64,000 nucleotides of DNA from Sinorhizobium saheli (lineage in GTDB: Bacteria > Pseudomonadota > Alphaproteobacteria > Rhizobiales > Rhizobiaceae), in contig NZ_LNQB01000078.1 in NCBI RefSeq assembly GCF_001651875.1, forward strand, positions 24,911 to 88,910, read 5' to 3'. Shown piece by piece: positions 18,926 to 27,629 of this stretch; position 1 is the first letter of the stretch, and each line of letters begins with the position of its first letter. Below the pieces are notes generated by a model. It was not told the DNA's origin, did no database searches, and saw only the letters and a program-made list of their open reading frames with translations. A program made the position numbers and the translations under genes.

Positions 18926-19040
18926 CGCCCCTCATCCCGCTGCCGCGACCTTCTCGCCGCAGGCGGGGAGAAGGGGGATACCGCGCCGTCTCAAGTCCCC
19001 TCTCCCCGCCTGCGGGGAGAGGGCCAGGGTGAGGGGCAGC
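18926..19040. repeat. Rhizobial intergenic mosaic element (RIME1-like), copy 1
   Basis: An element of about 115 bases built from two GC-rich palindromes (CTTCTCGCCGC...GGCGGGGAGAAG and CCCTCTCCCCGCC...GGCGGGGAGAGGG), bounded by inverted GCCCCTCATCC / GGGTGAGGGGC ends. It lies directly after argH. A second copy is at 23473-23577. The structure fits the RIME1 family known from Sinorhizobium. Confidence 0.8.
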
Positions 19041-19155
19041 GATATGCGTGAAAACGTAGAGATCGGCTCGCACAAACAGGGTGCACAAGCTGCTGAAAAA
19101 TCGATAAGACATCGCTCTATCTAGGAGCGATCGGCTTCAGCATCGGCAAAGGGAA

Positions 19156-19356
19156 ATGACGATGACATTGACGAAGGTGGCACGAGTGGCGCTTCTGCTG
19201 GCGATCCCGGGACTGGTTCTCGTCGGTTGCGGCCGCAAGGGCGATCTCGACCGGCCGGGGGCCACCACGTCGATCAATACGAAAACGCCCGCCGGAACAG
19301 CCGAGCCGAAGCAGGCGGTCGAGGACCGCCCCTTCCTGCTTGATCCCCTCCTCTGA
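19156..19356 (+). CDS. lptM: LptM/YifL-like small lipoprotein
   Basis: 66 residues with a signal peptide ending in the lipobox LVGC and the motif GCGRKGDLDRP. This is the hallmark of LptM (YifL), a small lipoprotein that helps the outer-membrane LPS translocon LptDE mature. The location between argH and lysA matches the conserved placement of this gene next to lysA/dapF in other proteobacteria. Two ATGs (19156, 19162) are possible; the first has GGGA in front. It ends 14 bases before lysA, so the two are likely co-transcribed. Confidence 0.85.
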   Translation: MTMTLTKVARVALLLAIPGLVLVGCGRKGDLDRPGATTSINTKTPAGTAEPKQAVEDRPFLLDPLL

Positions 19357-19370
19357 GCCGAGCAACAGAC

Positions 19371-20639
19371 GTGAACCATTTCCACTACCGCGACGGAATC
19401 CTCTACGCCGAAGACGTGCCGGTGACCGACATCGCGCGCGCCGTCGGCACGCCGTTCTATTGCTATTCCACCGCGACGCTGGAGCGCCATTACCGGGTCT
19501 TCGCCGAGGCCTTCGCCGACGTGGACGCCATGGTCTGCTACGCGATGAAGGCCAACTCCAACCAGGCGGTGCTGAAGACGCTCGGCCGGCTCGGCGCGGG
19601 TGTCGACGTGGTATCCGAAGGTGAACTGCGCCGCGCGCTGGCCGCCGGCATTCCGGCAAGCCGGATCATGTTCTCCGGCGTCGGCAAGACCGCGCGCGAG
19701 ATGGATTTCGCGATCGAAGCCGGCATCTATTGCTTCAACGTCGAATCCGAGCCGGAACTCGAAATCCTGAACCAGCGGGCCGTTCGCGCCGGCAAGCAGG
19801 CGCATGTCTCCTTCCGCATCAATCCGGACGTCGACGCCCGCACGCATGCGAAGATCTCGACCGGCAAGAAGGAAAACAAGTTCGGCATTTCCTGGGAGCG
19901 GGCCCGCGCCGTCTACGCCCACGCCGCGACCCTGCCCGGCATCGAGGTGACCGGCATCGACATGCATATCGGCAGCCAGATCACCGAGCTGCAGCCCTTC
20001 GACGACGCCTTCAAGCTCCTGCGCGAGCTGGTCGATACGCTGCGCTCCGACGGCCATGTCATCGACCATGTCGATATCGGCGGCGGCCTCGGCATTCCCT
20101 ATCGCGAGGACAACAATCCCCCGCCGCTGCCCGACGCCTATGCCGACATCGTCAAGAACCAGCTCAAGGGCCTCGACTGCAAGATCGTCACCGAGCCGGG
20201 GCGGCTGATCGTCGGCAATGCCGGCATCCTGGTCACCGAGGTGGTCTATGTGAAGGACGGCGGCGACAAGACCTTCGTCATCGTCGACGGGGCGATGAAC
20301 GACCTGATCCGCCCGACGCTCTACGAAGCCTATCACGAGATCCGGCCAGTGAGGATTTCCGCCGCCAATGCGCCGCGCATCAAGGCCGACGTCGTCGGCC
20401 CGGTCTGCGAGACCGGCGACTATCTGGCGCTCGACCGGGAAATGGCGATGCCGAAGCCCGGCGACCTTTTCGCGATCGGCTCGGCCGGCGCCTATGGCGC
20501 CGTCCAGGCGGGGACCTACAACAGCCGTCTGCTGGTTCCCGAGGTGCTCGTGAAGGGCGACCGTTTCCACGTGATCCGTCCGCGCAGCGGCTACGACGAG
20601 CTGATCGGCCTCGACTCGGTGCCGGATTGGCTCGCCTGA
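19371..20639 (+). CDS. lysA: Diaminopimelate decarboxylase
   Basis: 422 residues with a GTG start at 19371. It converts meso-diaminopimelate to lysine, the final step of lysine synthesis. The PLP lysine is in CYAMKANSN, the glycine-rich phosphate-binding motif is HVDIGGGLGIPYR, and the second active-site signature PVCETGD carries the catalytic Cys. EPGRLIVGNAG and the C-terminal tyrosine region NSRLLVPEVLV complete the fold type III pattern. Family length is normal. Confidence 0.97.
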   Translation: MNHFHYRDGILYAEDVPVTDIARAVGTPFYCYSTATLERHYRVFAEAFADVDAMVCYAMKANSNQAVLKTLGRLGAGVDVVSEGELRRALAAGIPASRIMFSGVGKTAREMDFAIEAGIYCFNVESEPELEILNQRAVRAGKQAHVSFRINPDVDARTHAKISTGKKENKFGISWERARAVYAHAATLPGIEVTGIDMHIGSQITELQPFDDAFKLLRELVDTLRSDGHVIDHVDIGGGLGIPYREDNNPPPLPDAYADIVKNQLKGLDCKIVTEPGRLIVGNAGILVTEVVYVKDGGDKTFVIVDGAMNDLIRPTLYEAYHEIRPVRISAANAPRIKADVVGPVCETGDYLALDREMAMPKPGDLFAIGSAGAYGAVQAGTYNSRLLVPEVLVKGDRFHVIRPRSGYDELIGLDSVPDWLA

Positions 20640-20765
20640 GCCGCGGCCCGGCAGGACTCTGCGGCAGCCGCGACGTGCCGGACGATCACGTTTTGTTGTC
20701 ACCCTCGCCTTCGCCACAAAGGATGGCTATCCTGACGCTGACGGCAGCGTGATCTCGCGATCGTC

Positions 20766-23402
20766 ATGACCGAAGGGAAATTTGGGCGGATGACGCAGAT
20801 CGGGCAGGACGATAAGCCAAGGCCGCAGTCGTTTGCGAGAATGCTGGCGACGAAACGGTTTTTTGCGCGCCTGGTCCTCCTCGGCGAAGAGGTGCTGCCG
20901 CGGACGCTGCTTCCCGGGTCGCTCGTGCTGCTCTTCCTCTCCGCAGGCTGGCTCGGCTTTTTCCCCGTCGCGCCGTTCTGGCTTCATGCCGCCGTTCTTC
21001 TCGCCTTCGTCGCCGGGCTGTTCTTCTCGCTGTTGCCGCTGACCCGCATCCGCTGGCCGGAGACGGCCGACGCCGACCGCATGCTCGAGGAGCGCAACCG
21101 CCTGCCCCACCAGGCGATCCGCGTCCAGGACGATGTGCCCGCGACCGAAAGCGCCTTCGGCGCCGCACTCTGGCGCGAGCATCAGTCCCGCATGGCGCGG
21201 ATGGTCCGCGGCCTGGACACCGGCCTGCCGCGCCCGGACATCGCCCGCTACGACCGCTTCGCGCTGAGGGCGGTTCCGGTCCTCATCGCCTGCATTGCCT
21301 TCGCCTATTCCTATTCGAACCGCGCCGGGCTGATAACCGATGCCTTCCGCCTGCCCGAGCAAGAGACCCAGGCGGCGGATATCCGCATCGACGCCTGGGT
21401 GACGCCCCCCGCCTACACCGGCCGCGCACCGGTCTTCCTGACCGGCCGGCAGGAAACGGCGTCGGCGCAGGAACCGGGGGCCGCGATCACGATACCGCAG
21501 TTCAGCGATCTCACCGTACGGATAACCGGCGCCGCAGCGGACGAAAAGGTCAGCTACAGCGAGGCCGGCGGCGCGGAGCCGACGATCATCCCGGCATCGA
21601 AGGCCAAGGCGGGATTGGCGCCGCAGGCGGGGACGACGGACGCGCCGGCCAATGCCGTGCACAACCACCTCTACAAGATCACCAAGGACGGAACGCTTTC
21701 CGTCGGCGGGCAGAACTGGAGCTTCAAGGTCACGCCGGACAGCGTGCCCGATATCGCCTTCGAGGGCGCACCGCGTCCGACGGCCAACGCCTCGCTGGAG
21801 ATCACCTACCTCGCCCATGACGATTACGGCATCGCCCAGGCCTGGGCCGAGATCAAGCCGCTCGAGGAGCCGGCCGCCAACGCCCGGCCGCTCTATGCGC
21901 CGCCCGAATACCGTCTCGATCTCCCACGCCGCAACGCCCGCGAAGCCAAGGCCACCACGAGCCGGAACTTGAGCGAACATCCGCTTTCCGGCAAGCGGGT
22001 GCGCATCACGCTGGTTGCGCGCGATGCTGCCGGCCAGGAAGGGCGGAGCGTGCCGCAGGATATCGTCCTGCCGGCGCGGCCGTTCTTCGAGCCGCTTGCC
22101 GCCGCCATCGCCGAGCAAAGGCAGGTCTTCGCCCTCAACACCAACGACCTGCCGCGCGCGATCGACCTCAACGACGCGCTGACGCTCTATCCCGAGGAGA
22201 CGATCGCGAATCTCACCCATTTCCTCCTGATCAAGTCGGCCCGCACGCGCATGCAGCTCGCCCGCAACGACGACATGCTGCGCGACGCCGCCGATTATCT
22301 CTGGGAGATCGCGCTCGGCATCGAGGACGGCGACCTGTCGCTCGCCGAACGCCGGCTGCGCGATGCGCAGCAGGCCCTCTCCGACGCGCTCGAGCGCAAT
22401 GCCTCGGATGAGGAAATCGCGAAGCTGATGCAGGAACTGCGCCAGGCGATGCAGGAATTCATGCAGGAGCTCGCCAGGCAGGCTCAGAAAAATCCGCCGA
22501 TGGCGGCCAATCCCGATCTGAACAACGTTCTGCGCCAGCAGGACCTGGAAAGGATGCTGGACCAGATCGAGAACCTGGCGCGCTCGGGCGCCCGCGATCA
22601 GGCGCGGCAATTGTTGTCCGAGCTGCAGCGGATGATGAACAATCTGCAGGCCGGCCGCATGCAGCAGATGGGCCAGCAGAACAACGCCATGCGCCAGCAG
22701 ATGGACAAGCTCGGGCAGTTGATGCAGCAGCAACAGCAGCTGATGGACGAAACCTTCAAGCTGGACCAGGCGCTGCGCGACCGGATGCAGCGCGGCGACC
22801 CGCTCGAGGGCGAGGACGACGAACTCTTCGGCCAGGACATGCCCCAGGATCCCGGCCAACAGGGCGAACCCAACGGCGAGCCGAGCCCCCTCGACAATAT
22901 GACGGCCGAACAATTGAAGGAAGCACTCAAGCAATTGCGCCAGCAACAGGAGTCGCTTGGCAAGCAGCTCGGCGACCTGCAGAAGGGGCTTGAGAATCTC
23001 GGCGTGAAGCCCGGCAAGGGCTTCGGCCAGGCACAGCGCGAAATGGGAAGCGCGGCGGAGCAGCTCGGCAAAGGCCAGGGCGAACAGGCCCTCGGCAGCC
23101 AGGGCCGGGCGCTGCAGGCACTGCGCGAAGGCGCGCAGGAGATGATGAACCAGATGCAGGCCCAGGGACAGGGACAAGGCCCCGGGCAAGGCATCCCGCA
23201 ATACGGCCAGAACGGGCGTGACCCGCTCGGCCGCCGCCAGCAGAACATCGGCCCCGACTTCGGCGACCAGGTGGAGGTACCCGACGAGATCGACACCCAG
23301 CGCGCCCGCCAGATTCTCGAACAGATCCGCCGCAAGCTCGGCGACAACCTCTCGCCGGAAGCGGAACGGCAATATCTCGAACGGCTGCTCGACCTGCGCT
23401 GA
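20766..23402 (+). CDS. TIGR02302 family (DUF4175) membrane protein
   Basis: 878 residues, an alphaproteobacterial family without known function. Two hydrophobic segments occupy about residues 36-95, and a third (RAVPVLIACIAFAYSY) is near residue 165. A large extracytoplasmic part follows, containing a GRAPVFLTGRQET Ig-like stretch and a long helical segment. From about residue 540 the protein is Gln/Met/Leu-rich (MQELRQAMQEFMQELARQAQ and similar), suggesting coiled coil, and then Gly/Gln-rich. The architecture suggests an inner-membrane-anchored envelope protein. It follows lysA by 126 bases and is probably last in that transcript. A role in cell-envelope integrity is inference. Confidence 0.88.
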   Translation: MTEGKFGRMTQIGQDDKPRPQSFARMLATKRFFARLVLLGEEVLPRTLLPGSLVLLFLSAGWLGFFPVAPFWLHAAVLLAFVAGLFFSLLPLTRIRWPETADADRMLEERNRLPHQAIRVQDDVPATESAFGAALWREHQSRMARMVRGLDTGLPRPDIARYDRFALRAVPVLIACIAFAYSYSNRAGLITDAFRLPEQETQAADIRIDAWVTPPAYTGRAPVFLTGRQETASAQEPGAAITIPQFSDLTVRITGAAADEKVSYSEAGGAEPTIIPASKAKAGLAPQAGTTDAPANAVHNHLYKITKDGTLSVGGQNWSFKVTPDSVPDIAFEGAPRPTANASLEITYLAHDDYGIAQAWAEIKPLEEPAANARPLYAPPEYRLDLPRRNAREAKATTSRNLSEHPLSGKRVRITLVARDAAGQEGRSVPQDIVLPARPFFEPLAAAIAEQRQVFALNTNDLPRAIDLNDALTLYPEETIANLTHFLLIKSARTRMQLARNDDMLRDAADYLWEIALGIEDGDLSLAERRLRDAQQALSDALERNASDEEIAKLMQELRQAMQEFMQELARQAQKNPPMAANPDLNNVLRQQDLERMLDQIENLARSGARDQARQLLSELQRMMNNLQAGRMQQMGQQNNAMRQQMDKLGQLMQQQQQLMDETFKLDQALRDRMQRGDPLEGEDDELFGQDMPQDPGQQGEPNGEPSPLDNMTAEQLKEALKQLRQQQESLGKQLGDLQKGLENLGVKPGKGFGQAQREMGSAAEQLGKGQGEQALGSQGRALQALREGAQEMMNQMQAQGQGQGPGQGIPQYGQNGRDPLGRRQQNIGPDFGDQVEVPDEIDTQRARQILEQIRRKLGDNLSPEAERQYLERLLDLR

Positions 23403-23472
23403 TGGCGTCGGGGAGAGATGGTCTCGGGGCTGTCGCGATGACGGGCCGGGGTTCGGATGTTGCGGCGGCGGC

Positions 23473-23577
23473 GGCCCCTCATCCGCCTGCCGGCACCTTC
23501 TCCCCGCAGGCGGGGCGAAGGGACTTTGCGGCGATGTCGCAGTCCCCTCTCCACGTCAGAGCGGAGAGAGGGGGTAG
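23473..23577. repeat. Rhizobial intergenic mosaic element (RIME1-like), copy 2
   Basis: GGCCCCTCATCC followed by palindromes CTTCTCCCCGC...GGCGGGGCGAAGG and CCCTCTCC...GGAGAGAGGG. It resembles the copy at 18926-19040 in order and spacing, but its right end is degenerate. It lies between the convergent TIGR02302 gene and cpdR, where it may also serve as a terminator. Confidence 0.75.
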
Positions 23578-23638
23578 TCCTCGGGTTTAACTCGAGGATT
23601 ACCCTACGTTCCCCGTAATGGTTGGTGCGCGGTGGCTG

Positions 23639-23998
23639 TCAGGCGGCGAGCGCCAGGGCAACGGCCTTGCGGATGTCAGGCAGGGAAAACGGCTTGGAGA
23701 TCACGTCGATGACCTTGCCGGTCAGGTCGTCGGTGCGCTCGCGCTGCTCGGCATAGCCGGTCATCAGCAGGATCTTCAGCGCCGGGAAAGCGGCGGACGC
23801 CTCGTGCGCGAGCTCGATGCCGTCCATGACCGGCATGCGAATGTCGGACAAAAGCAGATCGAACCGCTGGTCGCGAAGACGGGCGAGCCCGTCGGCTCCA
23901 TCCCCGGCCTCCACCGTTTCATGTCCGTCGAGTTGCAACGCCCGCGCCACAAATGAGCGCAGGGCATCCTCATCCTCGGTAATCAGGATTCTCGCCAT
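23639..23998 (-). CDS. cpdR: CpdR-type single-domain response regulator
   Basis: 119 residues, a stand-alone receiver domain with no output domain. The acidic pocket is TEDED at the N-terminus, the phosphoryl-acceptor Asp is about residue 52 in LLLSDIRMPVMDG, and the conserved Thr and Lys are in LLMTGYAEQRER and VISKPFSLPDI. The MTGYAEQRER segment is characteristic of CpdR, which in Caulobacter and Sinorhizobium is phosphorylated through CckA-ChpT and, when unphosphorylated, primes ClpXP for degradation of cell-cycle substrates. The ATG at 23998 is better spaced from GGGAGG than the preceding ATG at 24001. A CtrA-type box lies 1.7 kb away before ftsE. Confidence 0.92.
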   Translation of the reverse strand: MARILITEDEDALRSFVARALQLDGHETVEAGDGADGLARLRDQRFDLLLSDIRMPVMDGIELAHEASAAFPALKILLMTGYAEQRERTDDLTGKVIDVISKPFSLPDIRKAVALALAA

Positions 23999-24111
23999 CA
24001 TGGCCTCCCGTCTTCATCTCGGGGAGCGCCGGCGTCCGTCGGATGCCAGGCACGCTCCATTGCATCTGCGTACCGGGCTCCGCTCCATCGCGGTCGCGAT
24101 ACTCCCTCAAA

Positions 24112-24129
24112 CAAACAGCTTTGTGTTTG
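24112..24129. promoter_or_regulatory. Perfect inverted repeat upstream of cpdR
   Basis: CAAACA-GCTTTG-TGTTTG, a six-base inverted repeat with a six-base spacer, 114 bases upstream of the cpdR start in its only intergenic region. It could be an operator or an RNA hairpin. No regulator is recognised. Confidence 0.35.
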
Positions 24130-24200
24130 CTTTCGGTAAACGCGATGAGACGTATTTTAACGAACGGGTTGTATTTCCACAGGCAACGCCCGTAAAAGGC

Positions 24201-24241
24201 GCTACTGCATGCCTCCTTGAACCGATCCCGGTTTAAGGAAA
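24201..24241. repeat. Partial copy of dispersed 'ctactgcatg..ctccttga' repeat
   Basis: GCTACTGCATGCCTCCTTGA then CCGATCCCGGTTTAAGGAA matches the left part of the full repeat at 31791-31896 and of the copy at 49322-49428. The right part is missing. It sits between hpt and cpdR. Confidence 0.65.
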
Positions 24242-24258
24242 GTCACGCCGCCAGCGGC

Positions 24259-24804
24259 TTATTGCGCGTCGCCCGTCACCACCCCGACGAACGGCAATTC
24301 GCGGAAGGCATAGGCGACATCCATGCCGTAGCCGACGACGAAATGGTCCGGGCATTCGAAGCCTACATAGTCCGCTTCCAGATCGACGCGACGCTTCTCC
24401 CGCTTGTCGAGCAACACGGCGATCGTGACGTTGCGCGCTCCGCGTTCCAGAAGCAGATCCTTGGCGAAGCGCAGCGTCCGGCCGGATTCGAGGATATCGT
24501 CGATCAGCAGCACGTCGCGGCCATGCACGTCGCTGTCAATATCCTTGGTGATCCTGACGCCCTTGGATTCGGTTCCGGTGCCGTAGCTCGAAAGCGTGAT
24601 AAATTCGACCTCCGGTGCGAGGCCCGCCGCGTGCATGGCGCGAATGAGGTCGGCGGCGAAGATGAAGGAGCCCTTGAGGATGGAGATGACCAGCAGATCC
24701 TTGTGCGGGCCGCGAACGATTTCGTCCGCCATTTCCCGGTTGCGGGCGGCGATCACTTCGGGACTGTAAAGGACTTCGATATTCTTACCGCGAACGACGG
24801 GCAT
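24259..24804 (-). CDS. hpt: Hypoxanthine phosphoribosyltransferase
   Basis: 181 residues. The PRPP-binding motif is DVLLIDDILESGRTL, and the N-terminal region contains LLVISILKGSFIFAADLIRAM and EFITLSSYGTGTES, which bear the flexible catalytic loop. It salvages hypoxanthine (and possibly guanine) to the nucleotide. YVGFECPDHFVVGYGMD near the C-terminus binds the purine ring. The start ATG is at 24804. It is read toward cpdR on the same strand, with a 260-base gap holding a repeat, so they are probably separate units. Confidence 0.96.
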   Translation of the reverse strand: MPVVRGKNIEVLYSPEVIAARNREMADEIVRGPHKDLLVISILKGSFIFAADLIRAMHAAGLAPEVEFITLSSYGTGTESKGVRITKDIDSDVHGRDVLLIDDILESGRTLRFAKDLLLERGARNVTIAVLLDKREKRRVDLEADYVGFECPDHFVVGYGMDVAYAFRELPFVGVVTGDAQ

Positions 24805-24906
24805 GCGGGTTTCTCCGTTTCGTCAGGAAGAACCAGCCTTCCCTTTTGGGATCACGGGGTCCGTTCGAGCAGACGTCGTCGTGATCTCAGGCGCGGATTA
24901 GCACAA

Positions 24907-25560
24907 TCAGCGATCGGAAACACTGTTTTCCGCAAAGGAAACCGTCACCTCCGGCATTTTTCCGCCGCCATAGGGAAGCCGGGTCACGAACCCGCGGCTC
25001 TCGCCGGGGGCGATCGGTGCGCCTTCGACCGTCAGACGCGTCGTCGTTACGCTGCGTCCGTTGCTCGCCACGTCGACCATGATCGGCGGCAGGCGCTGCT
25101 CGCGCCCGGACCGGTTGTCGATCGTGCCATAGACGGCAAGCACCCGCATGCCGCCGGAATAGTCGAGCGACGTGGTGATGCCGTCGATCGCGAGCGGAGG
25201 CATGTCGGCCTGGCCCTGGCCGCTGAAGCCGGCGATCAGCAGGAAGGCGGCGAGCCCAAGGCCGGTCGCGAGGCCGGCAAAGCGTCGCGACGGCATGGCG
25301 CGCAGCCGCGCCTCGACCATGGTCACGACCCGCCCTGCCGCGCTCTCACGGTCAAGGCTTCCGGGACGCACGCGTATCCTTCCGGCGGGTCGGCGATTGT
25401 CGTTGAAGACCGGATAGGGGCCGCGCCGGCCGGCGGCCGCGATCGTCTCGAACTCGACGTCGACATAATCGAGACGCCGCGGCGCGGCGGTGCCCGAACG
25501 CGGGGCACGCTCCGGCGGAATGAGATCGATGCCCGCGGTCTTTGCGCGAAATGCCTGCAT
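24907..25560 (-). CDS. Membrane-anchored protein with C-terminal beta-sandwich-like domain, unknown function
   Basis: 217 residues from the ATG at 25560; the longer frame upstream runs through the CtrA/ftsE promoter region and is unlikely. The first 105 residues are basic and Pro/Arg-rich (cytoplasmic), with LDYVDVEFETI in the middle. One transmembrane helix follows (RFAGLATGLGLAAFLLIAGFS), then a periplasmic domain of about 90 residues with MRVLAVYGTIDNRSG and TRLTVEGAPIAPGESRGFVT. That layout recalls FxLYD-type secreted domains, where new and old structure is compared as 'difference from' type beta strands. I do not recognise the family. It is divergent from ftsE, 291 bases apart, so the intervening promoter region may serve both. 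Confidence 0.65.
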   Translation of the reverse strand: MQAFRAKTAGIDLIPPERAPRSGTAAPRRLDYVDVEFETIAAAGRRGPYPVFNDNRRPAGRIRVRPGSLDRESAAGRVVTMVEARLRAMPSRRFAGLATGLGLAAFLLIAGFSGQGQADMPPLAIDGITTSLDYSGGMRVLAVYGTIDNRSGREQRLPPIMVDVASNGRSVTTTRLTVEGAPIAPGESRGFVTRLPYGGGKMPEVTVSFAENSVSDR

Positions 25561-25746
25561 GGGCGTTCTCCCGTCACGGGCGTCGCGTCTTGCGGACGGC
25601 GAAGTGCCCATGGCTTTTTGCGTTCGCGCAATGCCCGACCCGGGGAGCGAGATTGAGGGCATTGCATCAAATCCTGACGACACGTAAACGGAAATGGTTA
25701 ATCTTTCGCAAAGAGGGCCGTGAAAGCGGCGCCTTTTCATGGAAAA

Positions 25747-25761
25747 TTAACGCTGGCTTAA
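25747..25761. promoter_or_regulatory. CtrA-type box in the ftsE promoter region
   Basis: TTAA-CGCTGGC-TTAA followed by C is an exact match to the CtrA consensus TTAA-N7-TTAAC. It lies about 90 bases upstream of the proposed ftsE start and in the region shared with the divergent unknown gene. CtrA is the essential cell-cycle regulator of alphaproteobacteria, and ftsE is a division gene. Confidence 0.75.
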
Positions 25762-25851
25762 CCAGAGTGCCGCGCGGTTTTGCCTCGGCTGGCGCGCTGG
25801 TCTATGCCGGCGGCGGATGTCGAGGTCGTGAAGAGAGACTGGGCTGTCCCA

Positions 25852-26511
25852 TTGATTCATTTTGAGAACGTCGGATTGCGCTATGGCATGGGACCGGAAA
25901 TCCTCCGGGACCTGACCTTCGACATTCCGCGGCGGTCGTTCCAGTTCCTGACCGGCCCTTCGGGCGCCGGCAAGACGACGCTGCTGAGGCTCCTCTTCCT
26001 GTCGCTCAAGCCGACCCGCGGCCTGATCCGCATGTTCGACCGCAACATCTCCTCGATCCCGCGCGAGGAATTCCCGATGCTGCGCCGCCGCGTCGGCATC
26101 GTCTTCCAGGACTTCCGCCTGCTCGACCACCTGACGACTTACGAAAACGTCGCGCTGCCGCTGCGCGTGCGCGGCAAGGAGGAGGCGAGCTACCGCTCCG
26201 ACGTGCTCGAGCTTCTCAAATGGGTCGGGCTCGGCGAGCGCATCAACGTGCTGCCGCCGGTGCTGTCCGGCGGGGAGAAACAGCGTGCCGCGATCGCCCG
26301 GGCGCTGATCGACCGGCCGGAGATCCTGCTTGCCGACGAGCCGACGGGCAACGTCGACCCGCCCATGGCGCGCCGGCTGCTCAATCTCTTCCTGGAACTG
26401 AACCGGCTGGGAACGGCCGTGGTCATCGCCACGCACGACCTGTCGCTGATGGACCAGGTGGAAGCGCGTCGGATGATCCTGTCACAGGGGCGGCTCGACA
26501 TCTATGAATGA
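25852..26511 (+). CDS. ftsE: Cell division ATP-binding protein FtsE
   Basis: ABC-type ATPase of 219 residues from the TTG at 25852, which begins LIHFENVGLRYGMG and gives the normal FtsE length. An ATG at 25804 would add 16 residues that FtsE proteins do not usually have and lacks a ribosome-binding site. Walker A is GPSGAGKTT, the Q-loop VFQDFRLLDH, the signature LSGGEKQR and Walker B ILLADEPTGN. With FtsX it couples cytoplasmic ATP hydrolysis to activation of periplasmic peptidoglycan hydrolases at the septum. It overlaps ftsX by eight bases, and a CtrA-type box lies upstream. Confidence 0.95.
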   Translation: MIHFENVGLRYGMGPEILRDLTFDIPRRSFQFLTGPSGAGKTTLLRLLFLSLKPTRGLIRMFDRNISSIPREEFPMLRRRVGIVFQDFRLLDHLTTYENVALPLRVRGKEEASYRSDVLELLKWVGLGERINVLPPVLSGGEKQRAAIARALIDRPEILLADEPTGNVDPPMARRLLNLFLELNRLGTAVVIATHDLSLMDQVEARRMILSQGRLDIYE

Positions 26512-27511
26512 GACCCGCGCCCTCCGCCGCGAACCCGATCCGCCGCCGCAGCGCCGCGCCGAGATGCGCGTCCGCCCCACCGGTCCGATCGTGCCCTCGG
26601 CCAACGTCTCCGGCCATGCGCTGATGTGCGTCATCGCCATCATGTCCTTCCTCGCCTGCCTGACGCTCGGCGGCGTCAGCATGGTGCGGGCGACGGCGCA
26701 AAGCTGGCAATCGCAGATCTCGCGGGAGATCACCATCCAGATCAAGCCCGACGACAACCTCGACATGGAGAAGGCGCTCGCCGATGCGCGCGACCGGGCG
26801 CTGACCTTCAGCGGCACGACGGGCGGCACCATCATCGACCTCGCCGCGACGGCGCGCCTGCTGGAGCCCTGGCTCGGCGGCGGCTTGGACCTTGACGAGC
26901 TTCCCGTGCCGCGGCTCGTCGTCATCACCATCGACGAGAACAATCCGCCCGATTTCGTGGCGATGCGCAAGGCGCTGACGGAGATCATCCCGCAGGCCTT
27001 CCTCGACGACCACCGCACCTGGGTGGATCGGCTCGTGGCGATGGCGAGCACCACCACCATGATCGGCACCGGCGTCCTGGTGCTGGTCTTCTCCGCCATG
27101 GTGCTGACGGTCGTCTTCGCCACCCGGGGGGCTCTCTCGGGCAATCGCCATATCGTCGAAGTCCTCCACTTCGTCGGCGCCGAGGCGGGCTTCGTCGCCT
27201 CCGAATTCCAGAAGCATTTCCTCCGGATCAGTCTCAAGGGCGCCGGCGCCGGCGGCCTGCTTGCGGCGCTGTGCTTCGCGATCGCCAGCTTCTGGCAGTC
27301 GCAGACGCTTGCGACGCCGGAGACCGACCAGGCGACCGCCCTGTTCGGCACCTTCGCCATCGGATACACCGGCTATCTCGGCATTTTCGCGATCATCATC
27401 GTCATCGCACTGCTGACGACGCTGACGGCGCGCCTCACGGTCATGCGCACGATCTACGAGATCGACCTGATAAGATCGGATCCGGGCCGCACGGATACCT
27501 ATCAGGGCTGA
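26504..27511 (+). CDS. ftsX: Cell division protein FtsX
   Basis: 335 residues, the membrane partner of FtsE. The N-terminal cytoplasmic part is Arg/Pro-rich and about 35 residues long. The first transmembrane helix (HALMCVIAIMSFLACLTLGG) is followed by the periplasmic loop, then three further helices in the C-terminal half (TMIGTGVLVLVFSAMVLTVV and two more). This four-helix plan with one large periplasmic loop is typical FtsX. The loop contains ISREITIQIKPDDN, as in alphaproteobacterial homologues. The start overlaps the end of ftsE, indicating coupled translation. Confidence 0.95.
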   Translation: MNETRALRREPDPPPQRRAEMRVRPTGPIVPSANVSGHALMCVIAIMSFLACLTLGGVSMVRATAQSWQSQISREITIQIKPDDNLDMEKALADARDRALTFSGTTGGTIIDLAATARLLEPWLGGGLDLDELPVPRLVVITIDENNPPDFVAMRKALTEIIPQAFLDDHRTWVDRLVAMASTTTMIGTGVLVLVFSAMVLTVVFATRGALSGNRHIVEVLHFVGAEAGFVASEFQKHFLRISLKGAGAGGLLAALCFAIASFWQSQTLATPETDQATALFGTFAIGYTGYLGIFAIIIVIALLTTLTARLTVMRTIYEIDLIRSDPGRTDTYQG

Positions 27512-27629
27512 TGCATGTCGCTCTGAAGCGCCCCCGCACGAAGACATTTGGCCGCGACGCGCTTCAGGTCATGAATCGCTCGCAATCGATCTATTCCCTG
27601 CCGTAATCTGCGGCTATGTGAAGAGAATC

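Noticed and set aside
17643..19112. A 489-codon frame antisense to argH
   Set aside because: Overlaps all of argH, whose signature [12 protein letters not shown] is on the other strand; also runs into the mosaic repeat.
20727..23372. An 881-codon open frame antisense to the TIGR02302 gene
   Set aside because: Leu/Ala/Arg/His-rich shadow of a real 878-codon gene whose translation has membrane segments and coiled coil; the antisense frame has none of these.
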